From: Paraniabella ginsengisoli | GTDB taxonomy: Bacteria > Bacteroidota > Bacteroidia > Chitinophagales > Chitinophagaceae | Assembly (NCBI RefSeq): GCF_022513635.1 | Contig: NZ_JAKWBL010000001.1 | Location: forward strand, 558,001-622,000 | Length of the DNA: 64,000 bases | Direction of reading: 5' to 3' | Shown: in pieces, positions 9,083-18,321 of the stretch | Position numbering within the stretch: position 1 is the first letter of the stretch | Layout: each line of letters opens with the position of its first letter | Position numbers and translations under genes: made by a program | Notes under the pieces: model-generated | Seen by the model: the letters and a program-made list of their open reading frames with translations, nothing else | The model's database searches: none | Told to the model about the DNA's origin: nothing

Positions 9083-9156
9083 AAAAAATAACTGGTTGAT
9101 TTAATAATGGTTGTTTTTCATAAATTTGGTAATCTTAAAAAATAAAATCAAAACTT

Positions 9157-9575
9157 ATGGACAACTCTTTCCTTCAAATGGCATTTCTAATCCCTTTTTT
9201 GGCAATTTTTATACTATTTATTGCCAGTCTTTGGAAAATTTATCAAAAAGCAGATTACGAAGGATGGGAGGCCATAATACCTATTTACAACATATATATA
9301 TTTACAAAAATTATTGGTAAACCATGGTGGTGGGTAATACTATTATGTATACCTTATATAAATATAGTTTTTGGAATATGGGGGCTAAACATGCTTTCAA
9401 AAAGTTTTGGTAAGGCTGAAGGTTTTACAGCAGGGTTATACTTTCTTTGGTTTATTTTTTTCCTATACTTGCCTTTGGTGATGCCAGGTATTTAGGCCCT
9501 TTTGGAGACTCAAATGCGTTTGATGCTTATGGAGATAAAAGTCAATTTGAATTTGAGCAACTCCAACAATTTTAA
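9157..9575 (+). CDS. DUF5684 small membrane protein
   Basis: A membrane protein of about 139 residues, recognisable by YEGWEAIIPIYNIYIFTKI and the following KPWWW segment, hallmarks of DUF5684. Three or four hydrophobic helices are visible (about residues 5-26, 49-72 and 88-108). The frame stops early at 9495, but one extra T or G in TTTGG at 9475-9479 restores a soluble tail beginning FGDARYLGPFGD and ending at 9575. That tail is compositionally protein-like and ends just before a terminator, which supports the repair. Function unknown. Confidence 0.75.
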
Positions 9576-9595
9576 TTAATAAAAATATTTTCTAC

Positions 9596-9622
9596 AAAGC
9601 CGCCAAATCATTTGGCGGCTTT
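9596..9622. terminator. Bidirectional terminator between DUF5684 gene and rpe
   Basis: A perfect 12-bp stem (AAAGCCGCCAAA / TTTGGCGGCTTT) with a TCA loop between two convergent genes. A- and T-runs on both sides allow it to work in either direction. Confidence 0.8.
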
Positions 9623-9626
9623 AAAA

Positions 9627-10274
9627 TCAGATAGCTTTTAATTTTTCGATAACGCTAATCGGATCATCGGCTTTAAATACCGTGCTTCCGGCAATCAATA
9701 CATCCGCGCCTGCATCGATGATTTCTTTTGCGTTTTCAATGGTTACGCCCCCATCAATTTCTATCAACACATTTAAATTACGTTCTCTGATCATTTGCTT
9801 CAGCTGCTTTATTTTTTCAAGTGTATAAGGAATAAATTTTTGTCCGCCGAAGCCAGGATTGACACTCATCAGATTTACAATATCAATCTCATGCAAAATA
9901 TCGCTCAAAAAAGAAACAGGCGTATGTGGATTCACAGCCACACCGGCTTTCATACCTAGCGATTTGATTTGACTGATATCCTGATGCAGCATCGGGCAGG
10001 CTTCAATATGTATAGTTAAATGATCGGCTCCTGCATTTTTAAATTCCTGCGCATAGCGGCCGGGCTGCTCTATCATTAAATGAACATCGCATGGCTTGTT
10101 TACAATTTTATGTACAAACTCGATCACCATTGGGCCAAAGCTGATGTTAGGCACGAACGCTCCATCCATAACATCAAGGTGCAACCAATCTGCTGCGCTA
10201 CTGTTGATCATTTCACACTCAGATTGTAGTTTTAAAAAGTCAGCGGCCAATAAAGAAGGAGCAATCAATGTCAT
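9627..10274 (-). CDS. rpe: Ribulose-phosphate 3-epimerase
   Basis: A cytoplasmic TIM-barrel enzyme of 215 aa that interconverts ribulose 5-phosphate and xylulose 5-phosphate in the pentose phosphate pathway. It starts MTLIAPSLLAADF. The metal and active-site residues are visible: His and Asp of WLHLDVMDG, His of CDVHLMIE, the VNPGFGGQKF loop, Asp of IEIDGGV and the phosphate-binding AGSTVF. It is intact and of normal length. It shares a terminator with the convergent gene upstream of it in the window and is divergent from the membrane protein gene at 10355. Confidence 0.97.
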   Translation of the reverse strand: MTLIAPSLLAADFLKLQSECEMINSSAADWLHLDVMDGAFVPNISFGPMVIEFVHKIVNKPCDVHLMIEQPGRYAQEFKNAGADHLTIHIEACPMLHQDISQIKSLGMKAGVAVNPHTPVSFLSDILHEIDIVNLMSVNPGFGGQKFIPYTLEKIKQLKQMIRERNLNVLIEIDGGVTIENAKEIIDAGADVLIAGSTVFKADDPISVIEKLKAI

Positions 10275-10354
10275 AAATATTAGGTTTTTAGTATTGCAAA
10301 GTAAAACTTTACCAACTTAAATTTCCTATTTTCGCATACATAAATCTCGAAACT

Positions 10355-10813
10355 ATGCAAACCGGATTGTTACATTTACACAGTTTTTTGCGCTGGGCCA
10401 TCGTATTATTATTTTTAGTAGCTATTTTTAAAAGCCTTGGTGCGCGCAATAAACCTTTTACCAAAGGCCATGCTACAGCCGGATTATTATTAATGATCTG
10501 CTGCGATATTAATTTTCTGATTGGCCTTGTACAATGGTTTACCGGGACATTCGGTTTAAAACTTTTTCAACAAATGCCAATGGGCGATATTATGAAAGCG
10601 CCTGTTTACAGATTCTTTGCTGTGGAACATATACTTGGTATGATCATAGCGATTGCACTCGTACACGTTGGCCGATCCTTTTCTAAAAAGAACATTCCTG
10701 ATGCAACCAAGCATCGTAAAACAGTTTTATTTTACGTTATCTCGTTTATTATAATGCTGGCTTCAATTCCTTGGCCTTTCAGAGAAGTGGGGCAAGGCAG
10801 AGGTTGGTTTTAA
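10355..10813 (+). CDS. Four-helix integral membrane protein
   Basis: A 152-aa protein with four hydrophobic helices (about residues 10-27, 41-62, 80-103 and 122-141). It has several histidines in or near helices (LHLHSFLRW, VEHILGM, ALVHVG), which resembles small cytochrome b-like proteins, but I see no defined haem motif and make no functional claim. It is intact, divergent from rpe, and transcribed alone. TATTTTCG about 25 bases upstream is a weak -7 box. Confidence 0.7.
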   Translation: MQTGLLHLHSFLRWAIVLLFLVAIFKSLGARNKPFTKGHATAGLLLMICCDINFLIGLVQWFTGTFGLKLFQQMPMGDIMKAPVYRFFAVEHILGMIIAIALVHVGRSFSKKNIPDATKHRKTVLFYVISFIIMLASIPWPFREVGQGRGWF

Positions 10814-11038
10814 GTTGAGATGACAGACTATAGTTGACAGATGACAGAGGAAAGTACAATGTGCGTACTTTCCTCTGTCATTAAACAGCTTGACTTTTAC
10901 GTTCTATTTTTTATGAGCCAATCTGTAGTGCTTATGGGATCTTTCTTGCGACGCTCCTTTCAGCGTTCCGTTCTCTATTCAACAATTAAAATACAATCAA
11001 ATAACAGTTCTGTCATCGGTCAACTATCACCCGTCAAC
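10814..11038. repeat. Intergenic hairpin built from TTGACAGATGACAG-type units
   Basis: Short units such as GAGATGACAGAC, GTTGACAGATGACAG and ATGACAGAGG recur on the left and their complements (CTCTGTCAT, CTGTCATCGGTCAAC, CCCGTCAAC) on the right. The centre, 10841-10881, is a perfect 17-bp inverted repeat (ATGACAGAGGAAAGTAC) with a 7-base loop. It lies between two convergent genes and may also act as a terminator. The open frame across it has no protein character. Confidence 0.6.
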
Positions 11039-11531
11039 TTTTCTTCCCCAACTCAACAACTTCACAATCTTTAAAGTTAGCTCCGTCTATCGCAAACCTG
11101 ATAAGCGTTCTGACCTTTTGCCAGCCATGCTTTCCGGCTGCGCCAGGATTCATATGCAGGCATTGTAAAGCATCATCATATATCACTTTCAATATGTGCG
11201 AATGGCCGCTGATAAAAAGCTGTGGCTTTGCAGCAATGATCTGTTTTTTGGTTTCAGTATTATACTTTGGTGGATAACCGCCAATATGTTTCATCATTAT
11301 TTTGACAGATTCAATATTGAAAGTTAAAACCTCGCCAAACTCGCTACGAATATTTGCGCCGTCAATATTTCCATAAACACCGCGCAGCGGTTTGAAAGCT
11401 TTTAACTGATCGATAATGGCTGCACTACCAAAATCACCGGCATGCCAGATCTCATCACATTTATCAAAATGCTTAAACACGTTTTCATCTAAAAAACCAT
11501 GTGTGTCTGATATGAGGCCGATGCGGGTCAT
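11034..11531 (-). CDS. YfcE-type metallophosphodiesterase
   Basis: A 165-aa cytoplasmic metal-dependent phosphodiesterase. The motifs of the calcineurin-like fold appear in order: D-x-H in LISDTHG, GD in WHAGDFG, GN in VYGNIDG, His in MKHIGG and GHSH in FISGHSHI. It is short, as in the YfcE/MJ0936 group, which hydrolyse phosphodiesters in vitro; the natural substrate is not known. It is intact. A repeat-rich spacer of 131 bases separates it from the next minus-strand gene upstream, so co-transcription is uncertain. Confidence 0.9.
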   Translation of the reverse strand: MTRIGLISDTHGFLDENVFKHFDKCDEIWHAGDFGSAAIIDQLKAFKPLRGVYGNIDGANIRSEFGEVLTFNIESVKIMMKHIGGYPPKYNTETKKQIIAAKPQLFISGHSHILKVIYDDALQCLHMNPGAAGKHGWQKVRTLIRFAIDGANFKDCEVVELGKKS

Positions 11532-11535
11532 GAGG

Positions 11536-11661
11536 AGATAGTCGGAAAGTTGGAAAGTCGGAAAGACAGGAAGTCGGAAAGACGGGAAGACAGGGAATGC
11601 ATTAAAAACTATTGGAGTAAATCTTCCGGACTTACCGACTTTTCGGTCTTACTGACTTCAT
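11536..11661. repeat. Intergenic element of iterated GTCGGAAAG units
   Basis: The left half repeats GTCGGAAAG or close variants about five times (AGTTGGAAAGTCGGAAAG, GAAGTCGGAAAGAC and so on). The right half carries the complement (CTTACCGACTTTTCGGTCTT). The two halves could fold into a long imperfect hairpin. It fills the whole gap between two co-directional genes. Confidence 0.6.
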
Positions 11662-11662
11662 C

Positions 11663-12652
11663 CTAATCCTTCGTCATTTTTTGAGTAGAGATCAACAGCT
11701 TCTTTTTAATTAATTGATTTTTGCGAAACGCTTTTTGCTCGGCTTTAAAAGCCTGCTTATTATATTTTTTGGATAATAATTTATTCAAATCTGGCTTGCC
11801 CGCATTTACCCAGGCTGTGTACCAAAAGTCGGCTAATGCATCGGATGAGGCGATCAATTGATCGTTGATGGATGATTGTAACGCCTTAGAATATTGCTTC
11901 GCAAATTCGCTTGTATAAAATCGTCTGTTCTTTCCCCAACGCACTTCCCATCGATATTTGGTAGCATCAGTGAAATTTTTTGATACTTCTTTTTCCTTTT
12001 CAAACATTTCCGGCAACAATGAAAAAGTGTGCTCGATGATCTTCCATATTTCATCAGACGGGGACTGAAGATATTTTGCTTTATGACGGCTGCTTAAATG
12101 ATAGTTCATGATTTCAACTTCAGGCACCGTAGTTTCCCAAAGATCATGAATGCCATTTTGCCCCGTAAGCTGTCCGTCATAATTAATAGATGTATGAAGT
12201 GGCACATGAGCATCGGCAACATAATGGCTTAAATCAGCCGCATAAAATACAATGCTGTCCGCACTTTTAGAACGAAAAGCTTCTGTAAGCTTATCTAAAT
12301 ATTCGATAACAACATAGGGCAATGTTCCATATTTCTGAAGCGTATCTAATGTGTATTTTTCAACCGCCGGTTTAAAATCATGTGGCACAACTTCAAATGC
12401 ATCGGACCCGAATGCTTCCATATCCATATAATGTTTGCTTCCTTCAGACTCATCTTTTGTACGTCTCAAATCTGGCCGTGGCGCGCCATACACCAACGAA
12501 TCTTTGTTAGTAAAAAAGAAAGCCTGCATGGGCTTTGGTAATTCATAAATGGCTAATTGTGCTATTGTACGATGTACTAAAAATCCCCAGCTGGAGCATA
12601 AAATGATCGCCAATATCAAAACGGTAAAGAGAGAAACGTTTTTTCTGTTCAT
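11663..12652 (-). CDS. Secreted S1/P1 nuclease / zinc phospholipase C-like protein
   Basis: A 329-aa exported zinc hydrolase. After a signal peptide (1-21) the mature chain would begin with Trp22, and WGFLVHRTIA supplies the Trp and His that bind zinc at the N-terminus in this fold. More ligands are visible: HYMDMEAF, the AADLSHYVADAHVPLHT block and HDLWE. These fit the S1/P1 nuclease and phospholipase C superfamily; which substrate it cuts cannot be told from sequence. The basic C-terminal tail (about 290-329) is an addition. The frame is intact. Confidence 0.85.
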   Translation of the reverse strand: MNRKNVSLFTVLILAIILCSSWGFLVHRTIAQLAIYELPKPMQAFFFTNKDSLVYGAPRPDLRRTKDESEGSKHYMDMEAFGSDAFEVVPHDFKPAVEKYTLDTLQKYGTLPYVVIEYLDKLTEAFRSKSADSIVFYAADLSHYVADAHVPLHTSINYDGQLTGQNGIHDLWETTVPEVEIMNYHLSSRHKAKYLQSPSDEIWKIIEHTFSLLPEMFEKEKEVSKNFTDATKYRWEVRWGKNRRFYTSEFAKQYSKALQSSINDQLIASSDALADFWYTAWVNAGKPDLNKLLSKKYNKQAFKAEQKAFRKNQLIKKKLLISTQKMTKD

Positions 12653-13042
12653 ATATTTTGGAAAATAAAATGCAAAGTTGGGGAATTAAGTTCATAGTTT
12701 ATGGATGATGGTTCATGGCCTGTTAAATGATAAAGATAAATTAACTATAAAGTGGGTGGGGAATAAGCAATGAAAAGTTGAGGAGTTGAAAAATTAACAT
12801 GTTAAAAATTGCAGGCTTCAAATTTCTGTCTGTTCCTGTAAACTTTTTAACTTGTAAACTTGTCAACTATTATTGTCGTTTATGCAGGAGCATATATATA
12901 CCTTCTGCTGAAGGGAGCGTCGCAAAATCGATGATTCATATTGACTGATGATTCAAAAAAATATCCGGCCTGATTTATCCCGGTCAATCTATCAACTTAC
13001 CAACTATCTTTGCGCAAAACCAACATCACCAAACAATAAGAT
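12653..13042. other. Gene-free stretch with iterated-unit hairpin and promoter
   Basis: Positions 12765-12870 hold a third iterated-unit hairpin: AAAAGTTGAGGAGTTGAAAA on the left and the opposing TTAACTTGTAAACTTGTCAACT on the right. Positions about 12908-12958 look like a degenerate copy of the dispersed repeat (GGAGCGTCGCAA followed by TATTGACTGATGATT, as near 47390). TATCTTTG at 13005-13012 is the likely promoter of the following ABC operon. Confidence 0.5.
13005..13012 (+). promoter_or_regulatory. -7 promoter box of the NatAB-like operon
   Basis: TATCTTTG is an exact match to the Bacteroidota housekeeping -7 box TAnnTTTG, 30 bases before the repaired start codon. A clear -33 TTTG is not visible. 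Confidence 0.5.
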
Positions 13043-13976
13043 ATGCCGCTACTTGAAGTAAACAATCTAAAAAATATTTTGCCACTCAAAAAGCTGTTGA
13101 TGATATTAGCCTCAGTATTGAACAGGGCCAGATTTTTGGGTTGCTTGGACCAAATGGTGCAGGCAAAACAACGCTGATCAGAATGATAACCGGCATTTTT
13201 TATCCGGATAGCGGATCTATCATTTTTGATGGAAAACCGTTTGACCCTGCCAACGATATTGCCAAAATTGGATACATGCCTGAAGAGCGTGGATTATATA
13301 AGAAGATGAAGATCGGTGAACAAACGCTTTACCTGGCGCGCTTAAAAGGACTTGCCAAAAAAGACGCTACCGAAAAAATCAAACAATGGTTTGAACGCTT
13401 TGAAATGGAAAGCTGGTGGAACAAAAAAGTTGAAGACCTTTCGAAAGGTATGCAACAGAAATTACAGTTTGTAACAACAGTGTTGCACAATCCCAAGCTC
13501 ATTATACTGGATGAGCCTTTCAGCGGGTTGGATCCCGTTAACAGTAATTTGATCAAGGATGAGATTTTTAATCTTGCTAAAAGCGGAGCCACCATTATTT
13601 TCAGCACACACCGAATGGAGCAGGTAGAAGAAATTTGTGATCATATTGTGTTGGTGAACAAAGGACAAAAAATATTAGACGGCACGGTTGACCAGGTGAA
13701 GCAAGATTTTAAAGAGCATTTGTATAAAATCTCCTTTGTCGATAATAATGGCGTGATTGCGGATAATGACATATTTACGATTCAGTCCCAATCGGCAGAC
13801 AATATTATTATTCAGAAAAAGAAGGGAAAAGCAATAACGACATTTTGCAATACCTGCTTTCCAACGGAAGCGCTATCGAATCGTTCAATGAAATATTACC
13901 GAGCCTTAACGATATTTTTATCCGCCAAGTGCATGGAACGCCGCTGGCGCGCAGGTTTCAGGAAATTGATAATTGA
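13043..13976 (+). CDS. ABC exporter ATP-binding protein (NatA-like)
   Basis: The ATPase subunit of an ABC-2 type exporter, paired with the permease gene that follows. Starting at MPLLEVNNL, one A added at 13069-13074 restores LKKYFATQKAVDDISLSIEQ and joins the frame carrying Walker A GPNGAGKT, signature LSKGMQQKL, Walker B IILDEPFSGLDP and H-loop FSTHRMEQ. A second A near 13827-13830 restores the C-terminal tail, starting KSNNDILQYLLSNG and ending FQEIDN at 13976. The repaired protein has 311 residues. The pairing with a NatB-like permease suggests sodium or drug efflux, but the substrate is not shown. Confidence 0.88.
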
Positions 13977-13986
13977 GTAGATGACA

Positions 13987-14019
13987 CCCGCCCGAACGTA
14001 CCCGTTCGGTACGGGCGGG
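13987..14019. repeat. GC-rich inverted repeat inside an operon, copy 1
   Basis: Arms CCCGCCCG and CGGGCGGG enclose 17 bases that hold a second small inverted repeat (GAACG / CGTTC). It separates the ABC ATPase from its permease gene. A similar element separates susC and susD at 38314-38339. Its G+C content contrasts with the AT-rich surroundings. Confidence 0.6.
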
Positions 14020-14089
14020 GTTGACTGATGGTAGATGACAGACTCCTTTATTTACAGATCATTTCAGTATAGCATTAATTCAAATACAA

Positions 14090-15363
14090 ATGAACAAGAC
14101 TTTTTAATTATACAGCGAGAATATTCAACACGCGTTAAAAAGAAAACCTTTATTATTTCCACATTGCTGTTTCCTATTTTATACCTGGGACTGATATTTG
14201 GTACTTCTTACATTGGCGCTAAATCTTCTACCCAGTTAAAAATTGCGGTGATAGATTCTTCAAAAAAATTTACTACAGAAAAAATAGCCCAGGCAAACGA
14301 AAGCGATCAATCGAACATTCTTACGCTGGTGCAGGAAACTCCGGAAGCACTTTCAAAAAACTTTGAATCACGTGGGTATGACGCTTATGTTGTGATTCCG
14401 GCAAATACAATGGTTAGTGAGGCTGGTAATAATATTTCTATAAAATCTAACCGCACGTTGGGTGCTGTGTCTGAAGTGAGATCAAAACTCAATTCAATAT
14501 GGAATGATATTAAGTATGAAGATCTGAACATTGATGTTCAAAAACGCCAAACCCTTTCTGAAAGCCATTTAGAGATATCTGCCGAAAACCTGAAAGATAA
14601 AAATGCGGATGGCGGTTTTGCAATGATCATTGGTTATGTGGCAGGGTTTCTTGTTTATTTTATTTTATTGATTTATGGTTCGCAGGTAATGATGGGTGTG
14701 ATGGAAGAAAAAACTAATCGCATTGCTGAAGTGATGGTTTCTTCCGTAAAGCCTTTTCAATTAATGCTGGGCAAAATCGTTGGCATCGCATTGGTAGCTT
14801 TAACTCAGTTTCTATTATGGGTTGCATTTGTATTTATTATTTACAATGCCAGCAAAGCCGCGGTAGACGTGAACTCCTCATCAATGAGTGAAGTGGTGGG
14901 TGGTGTGCAAAAAGTGTTTACGAGTGTAAATATGCCATTGATTTTATCGCTGTTTGCATTTTACTTTTTAGGTGGTTTTTTCTTTTATTCGTCTATTTAT
15001 GCGGCAGTAGGAAGTGCCGTGAACGAAGATATTCGCGAAGCACAATCCCTGTCTTTTCCTATTACTATGATCATCATTTTCGCCATCTTCATGCTCACCA
15101 TTGCCATGAAAGATCCTACCAGTCCGGTTGCCGTATGGACAAGCATTATCCCATTCACATCGCCCATTGTAATGATGGCGCGGGTTGCTTATGGCGTACC
15201 CGGCACCGTACCTTACTGGCAATTGTCGCTAAGTATGATTTCTTTAGTTCTAAGTTTCTTATTTATGGTTTGGTTTTCAGGGAAAATATATCGCACAGGT
15301 ATTTTGATGTATGGCAAAAAACCAACCTGGAAGGAGATGATCAAATGGGCGATGAGAAAATAG
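14090..15363 (+). CDS. ABC-2 type permease (NatB-like)
   Basis: The membrane subunit of the exporter whose ATPase precedes it. I set the start at 14090 (MNKTF), because one T added to the T-run 14101-14105 joins MNKTF to LIIQREYSTRVKKKTF, the usual N-terminus of this family; the longer frame from 14035 passes through spacer DNA. One helix (about 22-44) is followed by a large extracellular domain and five or six helices in the C-terminal half, with the family motif GVMEEKTNRIAEVMVSSVKP. The repaired length is 424 aa. It is probably transcribed with the ATPase. Confidence 0.87.
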
Positions 15364-15651
15364 GTGGTTAGTTGACAAGTTCACAGGTTGATAAGAGTCG
15401 TGTCGATGTAAATTGATCAACTTATCGTCTGGAGCTGATAACATAAGCGTTAGAGCGGGAAACGCTTCGAACAGCATAGTGTACTTAATTTATTTAATTC
15501 ACACCCCTAAGTTTAAGGGAATGTTCGCCCTTACAAACTTCTCAACCTTAAACTCGCTTCCTTCACCGCTTCCAAAATACCTTTTACCGATTACTATTAT
15601 TTCATCAGCGTTGGTTTGGATTAACTTTACTTTATAATTCAAACAAAGTAA

Positions 15652-15966
15652 ATGATCCGTTTTTTACAAAAGTATAGCGAAGTGATCCTCTGGAACGGGG
15701 CATTGATCTTACTGGGAATAATGGATCTGGGTAGCAGCAACTCATTTTGTATCTTAAAAAACCTGGGCGCAAGCTGGTGTCCGGGTTGTGGATTGGGGCA
15801 TGCTATTCATCATACTTTACATTTTGAATTTGCAAAAGCAACACAGGCGCATATTTTAGGAATTCCGGCAACGATGATATTATTTTATCAAAGCTGCAAG
15901 TCAATTTATATAATCAACAAAACAAACAACTATGGATCAGCAACAACTATTAAGAATGTTTCCTGA
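15652..15966 (+). CDS. DUF2752 membrane protein
   Basis: A 104-aa protein with two or three hydrophobic segments and the DUF2752 signature CPGCGLGHA (Cys43 and Cys46). Its last 35 bases overlap the start of the TM2 gene in another frame, so the two are almost certainly co-transcribed; this pairing is common in Bacteroidota. The overlap is longer than usual and a missing base near the end could have displaced the true stop. The function of the family is unknown. Confidence 0.8.
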   Translation: MIRFLQKYSEVILWNGALILLGIMDLGSSNSFCILKNLGASWCPGCGLGHAIHHTLHFEFAKATQAHILGIPATMILFYQSCKSIYIINKTNNYGSATTIKNVS

Positions 15967-16294
15967 TATGGAATATGATGAAATGGCCACACTTATAAAG
16001 CTAGGCCAGAGCATGAGCGAACAACAACAACAAACTTTCCTTTCTGTTTATTCAGGAAAAAGAAAAGATAAAACCCTAATGTTGGTATTGGCCTTGATTG
16101 GCTTTGTATTTATTGCAGGGATACACAGATTTGTTAAAGGTGATATTGGGCTTGGTATATTATATGTTTTCACATTCGGACTATGCTTTATCGGAACTAT
16201 TGTTGATCTGATCAATATCAAAAAACTGACCTGGGATTACAATATGAAGATGGCTTACGAGTCAGCAAATATGGCGACTGCAGTTTTTAGATAA
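15932..16294 (+). CDS. TM2 domain membrane protein
   Basis: A 120-aa protein. The N-terminal 45 residues are soluble and Gln-rich. After a basic turn (KRKDKT) come the two TM2 helices, with GFVFIAGIHRFVKGDIGLG and FCFIGTIVDL-like spacing typical of the domain. It starts within the end of the DUF2752 gene, indicating translational coupling. The TM2 family is found across bacteria with no agreed biochemical role. Confidence 0.82.
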   Translation: MDQQQLLRMFPDMEYDEMATLIKLGQSMSEQQQQTFLSVYSGKRKDKTLMLVLALIGFVFIAGIHRFVKGDIGLGILYVFTFGLCFIGTIVDLINIKKLTWDYNMKMAYESANMATAVFR

Positions 16295-16322
16295 AATCAA
16301 GAAATTTAAAACCATCATAGTA

Positions 16323-16882
16323 ATGACTGCGGAGCAACACATACAATTGGGGAAGCGAACAGCTATGGTTTCTTTTTGGTAGGAACCTTGATATTTATCT
16401 TCTATTATATTACTTCATTTTCTGTTTTGCTTTTTGTGGGCTACGGTTTCATTGCATTAGCAGCACTTGTAAATATTATTGTTTTCTTTCGAATTTTACT
16501 AAAAGCCTATTCCGATAAAATAAATAGAAACCAATTGTTACGTACTTGCGGACTAATGCTTCTTAATATTCCGGTAGTCGCTATTTATTTTGGGGCAACG
16601 CTTACTTTATTAAACGTAATGAGAATAGAGCTAACAAATTCGACTCAAACATTATTGACAGATGTAAATATTATTGGGTGTGGCGGCGGACAAATAGAGA
16701 AAATGGAAGCAGGACAATCTAAAACCGTTTGGGTAAAAATAACACGAGACTGTTTATTAAGTATTGATTACCTGTCTCAGGGACAACGGAAAAACGAAAC
16801 AGTTTCGGGATATGTGACATCCGGGATGGGACAAAAAATAAAACATAGCATTGACGGAAAAAACAAAGAATATTTTTATTAG
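16323..16882 (+). CDS. Hypothetical membrane protein
   Basis: Repaired from ATG at 16323 by adding one T in the T-run 16373-16377, which joins MTAEQHIQLGKRTAMVSF to LVGTLIFIFYY. The product of 186 aa has three hydrophobic segments (about 17-40, 44-64 and 84-107) and a C-terminal extracytoplasmic part that resembles a short beta-sandwich (residues 112-186), with a CGGG turn. I do not recognise the family. It follows the TM2 gene by 28 bases and is probably in the same operon. Confidence 0.65.
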
Positions 16883-17307
16883 GCCTAAAGAACATTCAGA
16901 CTCGATTTAAAGTGCTGTGGCTTTTTGCATAAATTGAATTACCGCTCAGCCTCGCTTCGCATCCTCACCATAGTGGTAATTTTAACAGCATCTATGTAAA
17001 AAACTTTGTACACGATCAGCGAAAATAATAATAGATAGCAGGTGTTTAAACAAGCATTAAACAAACTAATAGCCTCAATGATAAAAAATGTAAGCTAAAA
17101 CGCACAAGAAAGGATGGAGTGTATAAAAGAACTCCAATACAAAGAATAAAAATTAAGCTGACGGCTATGGTGTCCGCACGAACCGAGGCGATATTTTAGT
17201 TCATGCCTGAGTAATGGTTCAGACAAAAAAATCCTCCGATTATTCATCGAAGGATCTTTAATATTTAAAACTTAAATTTTCCCTACTCGCTACTCACTAT
17301 TCCCTAC
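16883..17307. other. Gene-free stretch before sucD end
   Basis: No convincing coding frame on either strand. It contains the sucD terminator (17225-17255) and an iterated CTACTC-type stretch at about 17280-17310. A weak inverted repeat AATTACC / GGTAATT lies at about 16937-16980. Confidence 0.5.
17225..17255 (-). terminator. Terminator of sucD
   Basis: On the minus strand, ATCCTTCG pairs with CGGAGGAT (one G.U pair) around ATGAATAAT and is followed by a T-run. It lies about 50 bases after the sucD stop. Confidence 0.7.
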
Positions 17308-18183
17308 TTACTTCTTCAACACTTCCGCCATAGTTTTACCAATATCAGCGGGGCTGCTTACCACATGAATACCGCATTCGCTCATGATTTTCATTTTAGC
17401 TTCTGCAGTATCATCTGCTCCGCCAACAATCGCTCCGGCATGTCCCATTCTACGGCCGGGAGGCGCTGTTTGTCCGGCAATAAAACCAACTACCGGCTTT
17501 TTGTTGCCAGTCGCTTTTATCCAGTTGGCTGCTTCCGCTTCCATGCCACCACCAATTTCACCAATCATTACAATGGCATCAGTTTCAGGATCATTCATTA
17601 ATAACTCAACAGCTTCTTTGGTAGGTGTGCCAATAATTGGATCACCGCCAATACCAATTGCTGTGCTTATTCCCAGGCCTGCTTTAGCTACCTGGTCTGC
17701 AGCTTCGTAAGTAAGCGTACCAGATTTGCTAACAATACCTATGCGTCCTTGCTTGAAAACAAAGCCTGGCATAATACCTACTTTACATTCGCCGGCAGTA
17801 ATTACACCGGGGCAGTTTGGCCCGATCAATCTTGTTGTAGTGCCTTGTAAATAATTTTTTACTCTTACCATATCCTGAACGGGAATGCCTTCAGTAATAC
17901 AAACCACCAGTTCAATCCCGGCATCTGTTGCTTCCATTATTGCATCAGCTGCAAATGCAGGAGGTACAAATATGATGCTTACATTAGCTTCCGTTTCTTT
18001 AACACAATCAGCCACAGTATTAAACACGGGCCTGTCAAGGTGTGTAGTTCCGCCTTTATTAGGAGTAACACCGCCAACTACATTAGTTCCATATTCAATC
18101 ATCTGTGTTGCGTGAAAAGTACCTTCTGTACCTGTAAAGCCCTGTACTAAAATTTTAGAATCTTTATTTACTAATACTGCCAT
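17308..18183 (-). CDS. sucD: Succinate-CoA ligase, alpha subunit
   Basis: The 291-aa CoA-binding subunit of the TCA-cycle enzyme that interconverts succinyl-CoA and succinate with formation of ATP or GTP. It begins [18 protein letters not shown]. The CoA site GFTGTEG, the GPNCPGV motif, [11 protein letters not shown] and the phospho-histidine loop GHAGAIVGG are all present. It is intact and of normal length. The beta subunit (sucC) is not adjacent, which is common in this phylum. Confidence 0.97.
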   Translation of the reverse strand: MAVLVNKDSKILVQGFTGTEGTFHATQMIEYGTNVVGGVTPNKGGTTHLDRPVFNTVADCVKETEANVSIIFVPPAFAADAIMEATDAGIELVVCITEGIPVQDMVRVKNYLQGTTTRLIGPNCPGVITAGECKVGIMPGFVFKQGRIGIVSKSGTLTYEAADQVAKAGLGISTAIGIGGDPIIGTPTKEAVELLMNDPETDAIVMIGEIGGGMEAEAANWIKATGNKKPVVGFIAGQTAPPGRRMGHAGAIVGGADDTAEAKMKIMSECGIHVVSSPADIGKTMAEVLKK

Positions 18184-18261
18184 TTTATAGTTTTTTCTGA
18201 TTGGTTACAAAAGTAAGGAAACCAACATGCTAATAAATAATTTTTTGCTGATTCGTGCAGA

Positions 18262-18300
18262 AAAGTTGAAGAGTGCGACGCAATAGCGATGCTATATGCA
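18262..18300 (-). repeat. Dispersed GCGTCGCACTCTT repeat, copy 2
   Basis: Read on the minus strand: CATCGCTATTGCGTCGCACT then CTTCAAC. It aligns with copies at 3309-3345 and 63436-63478 over the core and the preceding CATATAGC segment. It lies between sucD and the mlaF gene. Confidence 0.65.
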
Positions 18301-18321
18301 GAAAAGCTGGTTAACAAAATA

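Noticed and set aside
10841-11074. Plus-strand ORF between the membrane protein and phosphodiesterase genes
   Set aside because: It crosses a perfect 17-bp hairpin and iterated repeats and overlaps the end of a real gene on the other strand; the composition is not protein-like.
15499-15642. Minus-strand frame of 47 codons with protein-like content (FGSGEGSEFKVEKFVRANIP)
   Set aside because: It has only a TTG start, no homologue that I recognise, and a competing plus-strand frame; left out for lack of support, though a small gene is possible.
17365-18115. Long plus-strand ORFs opposite sucD, maeB and sdaA-type genes
   Set aside because: They are mirror frames of strongly conserved proteins, with Ser/Pro-rich composition typical of antisense translation.
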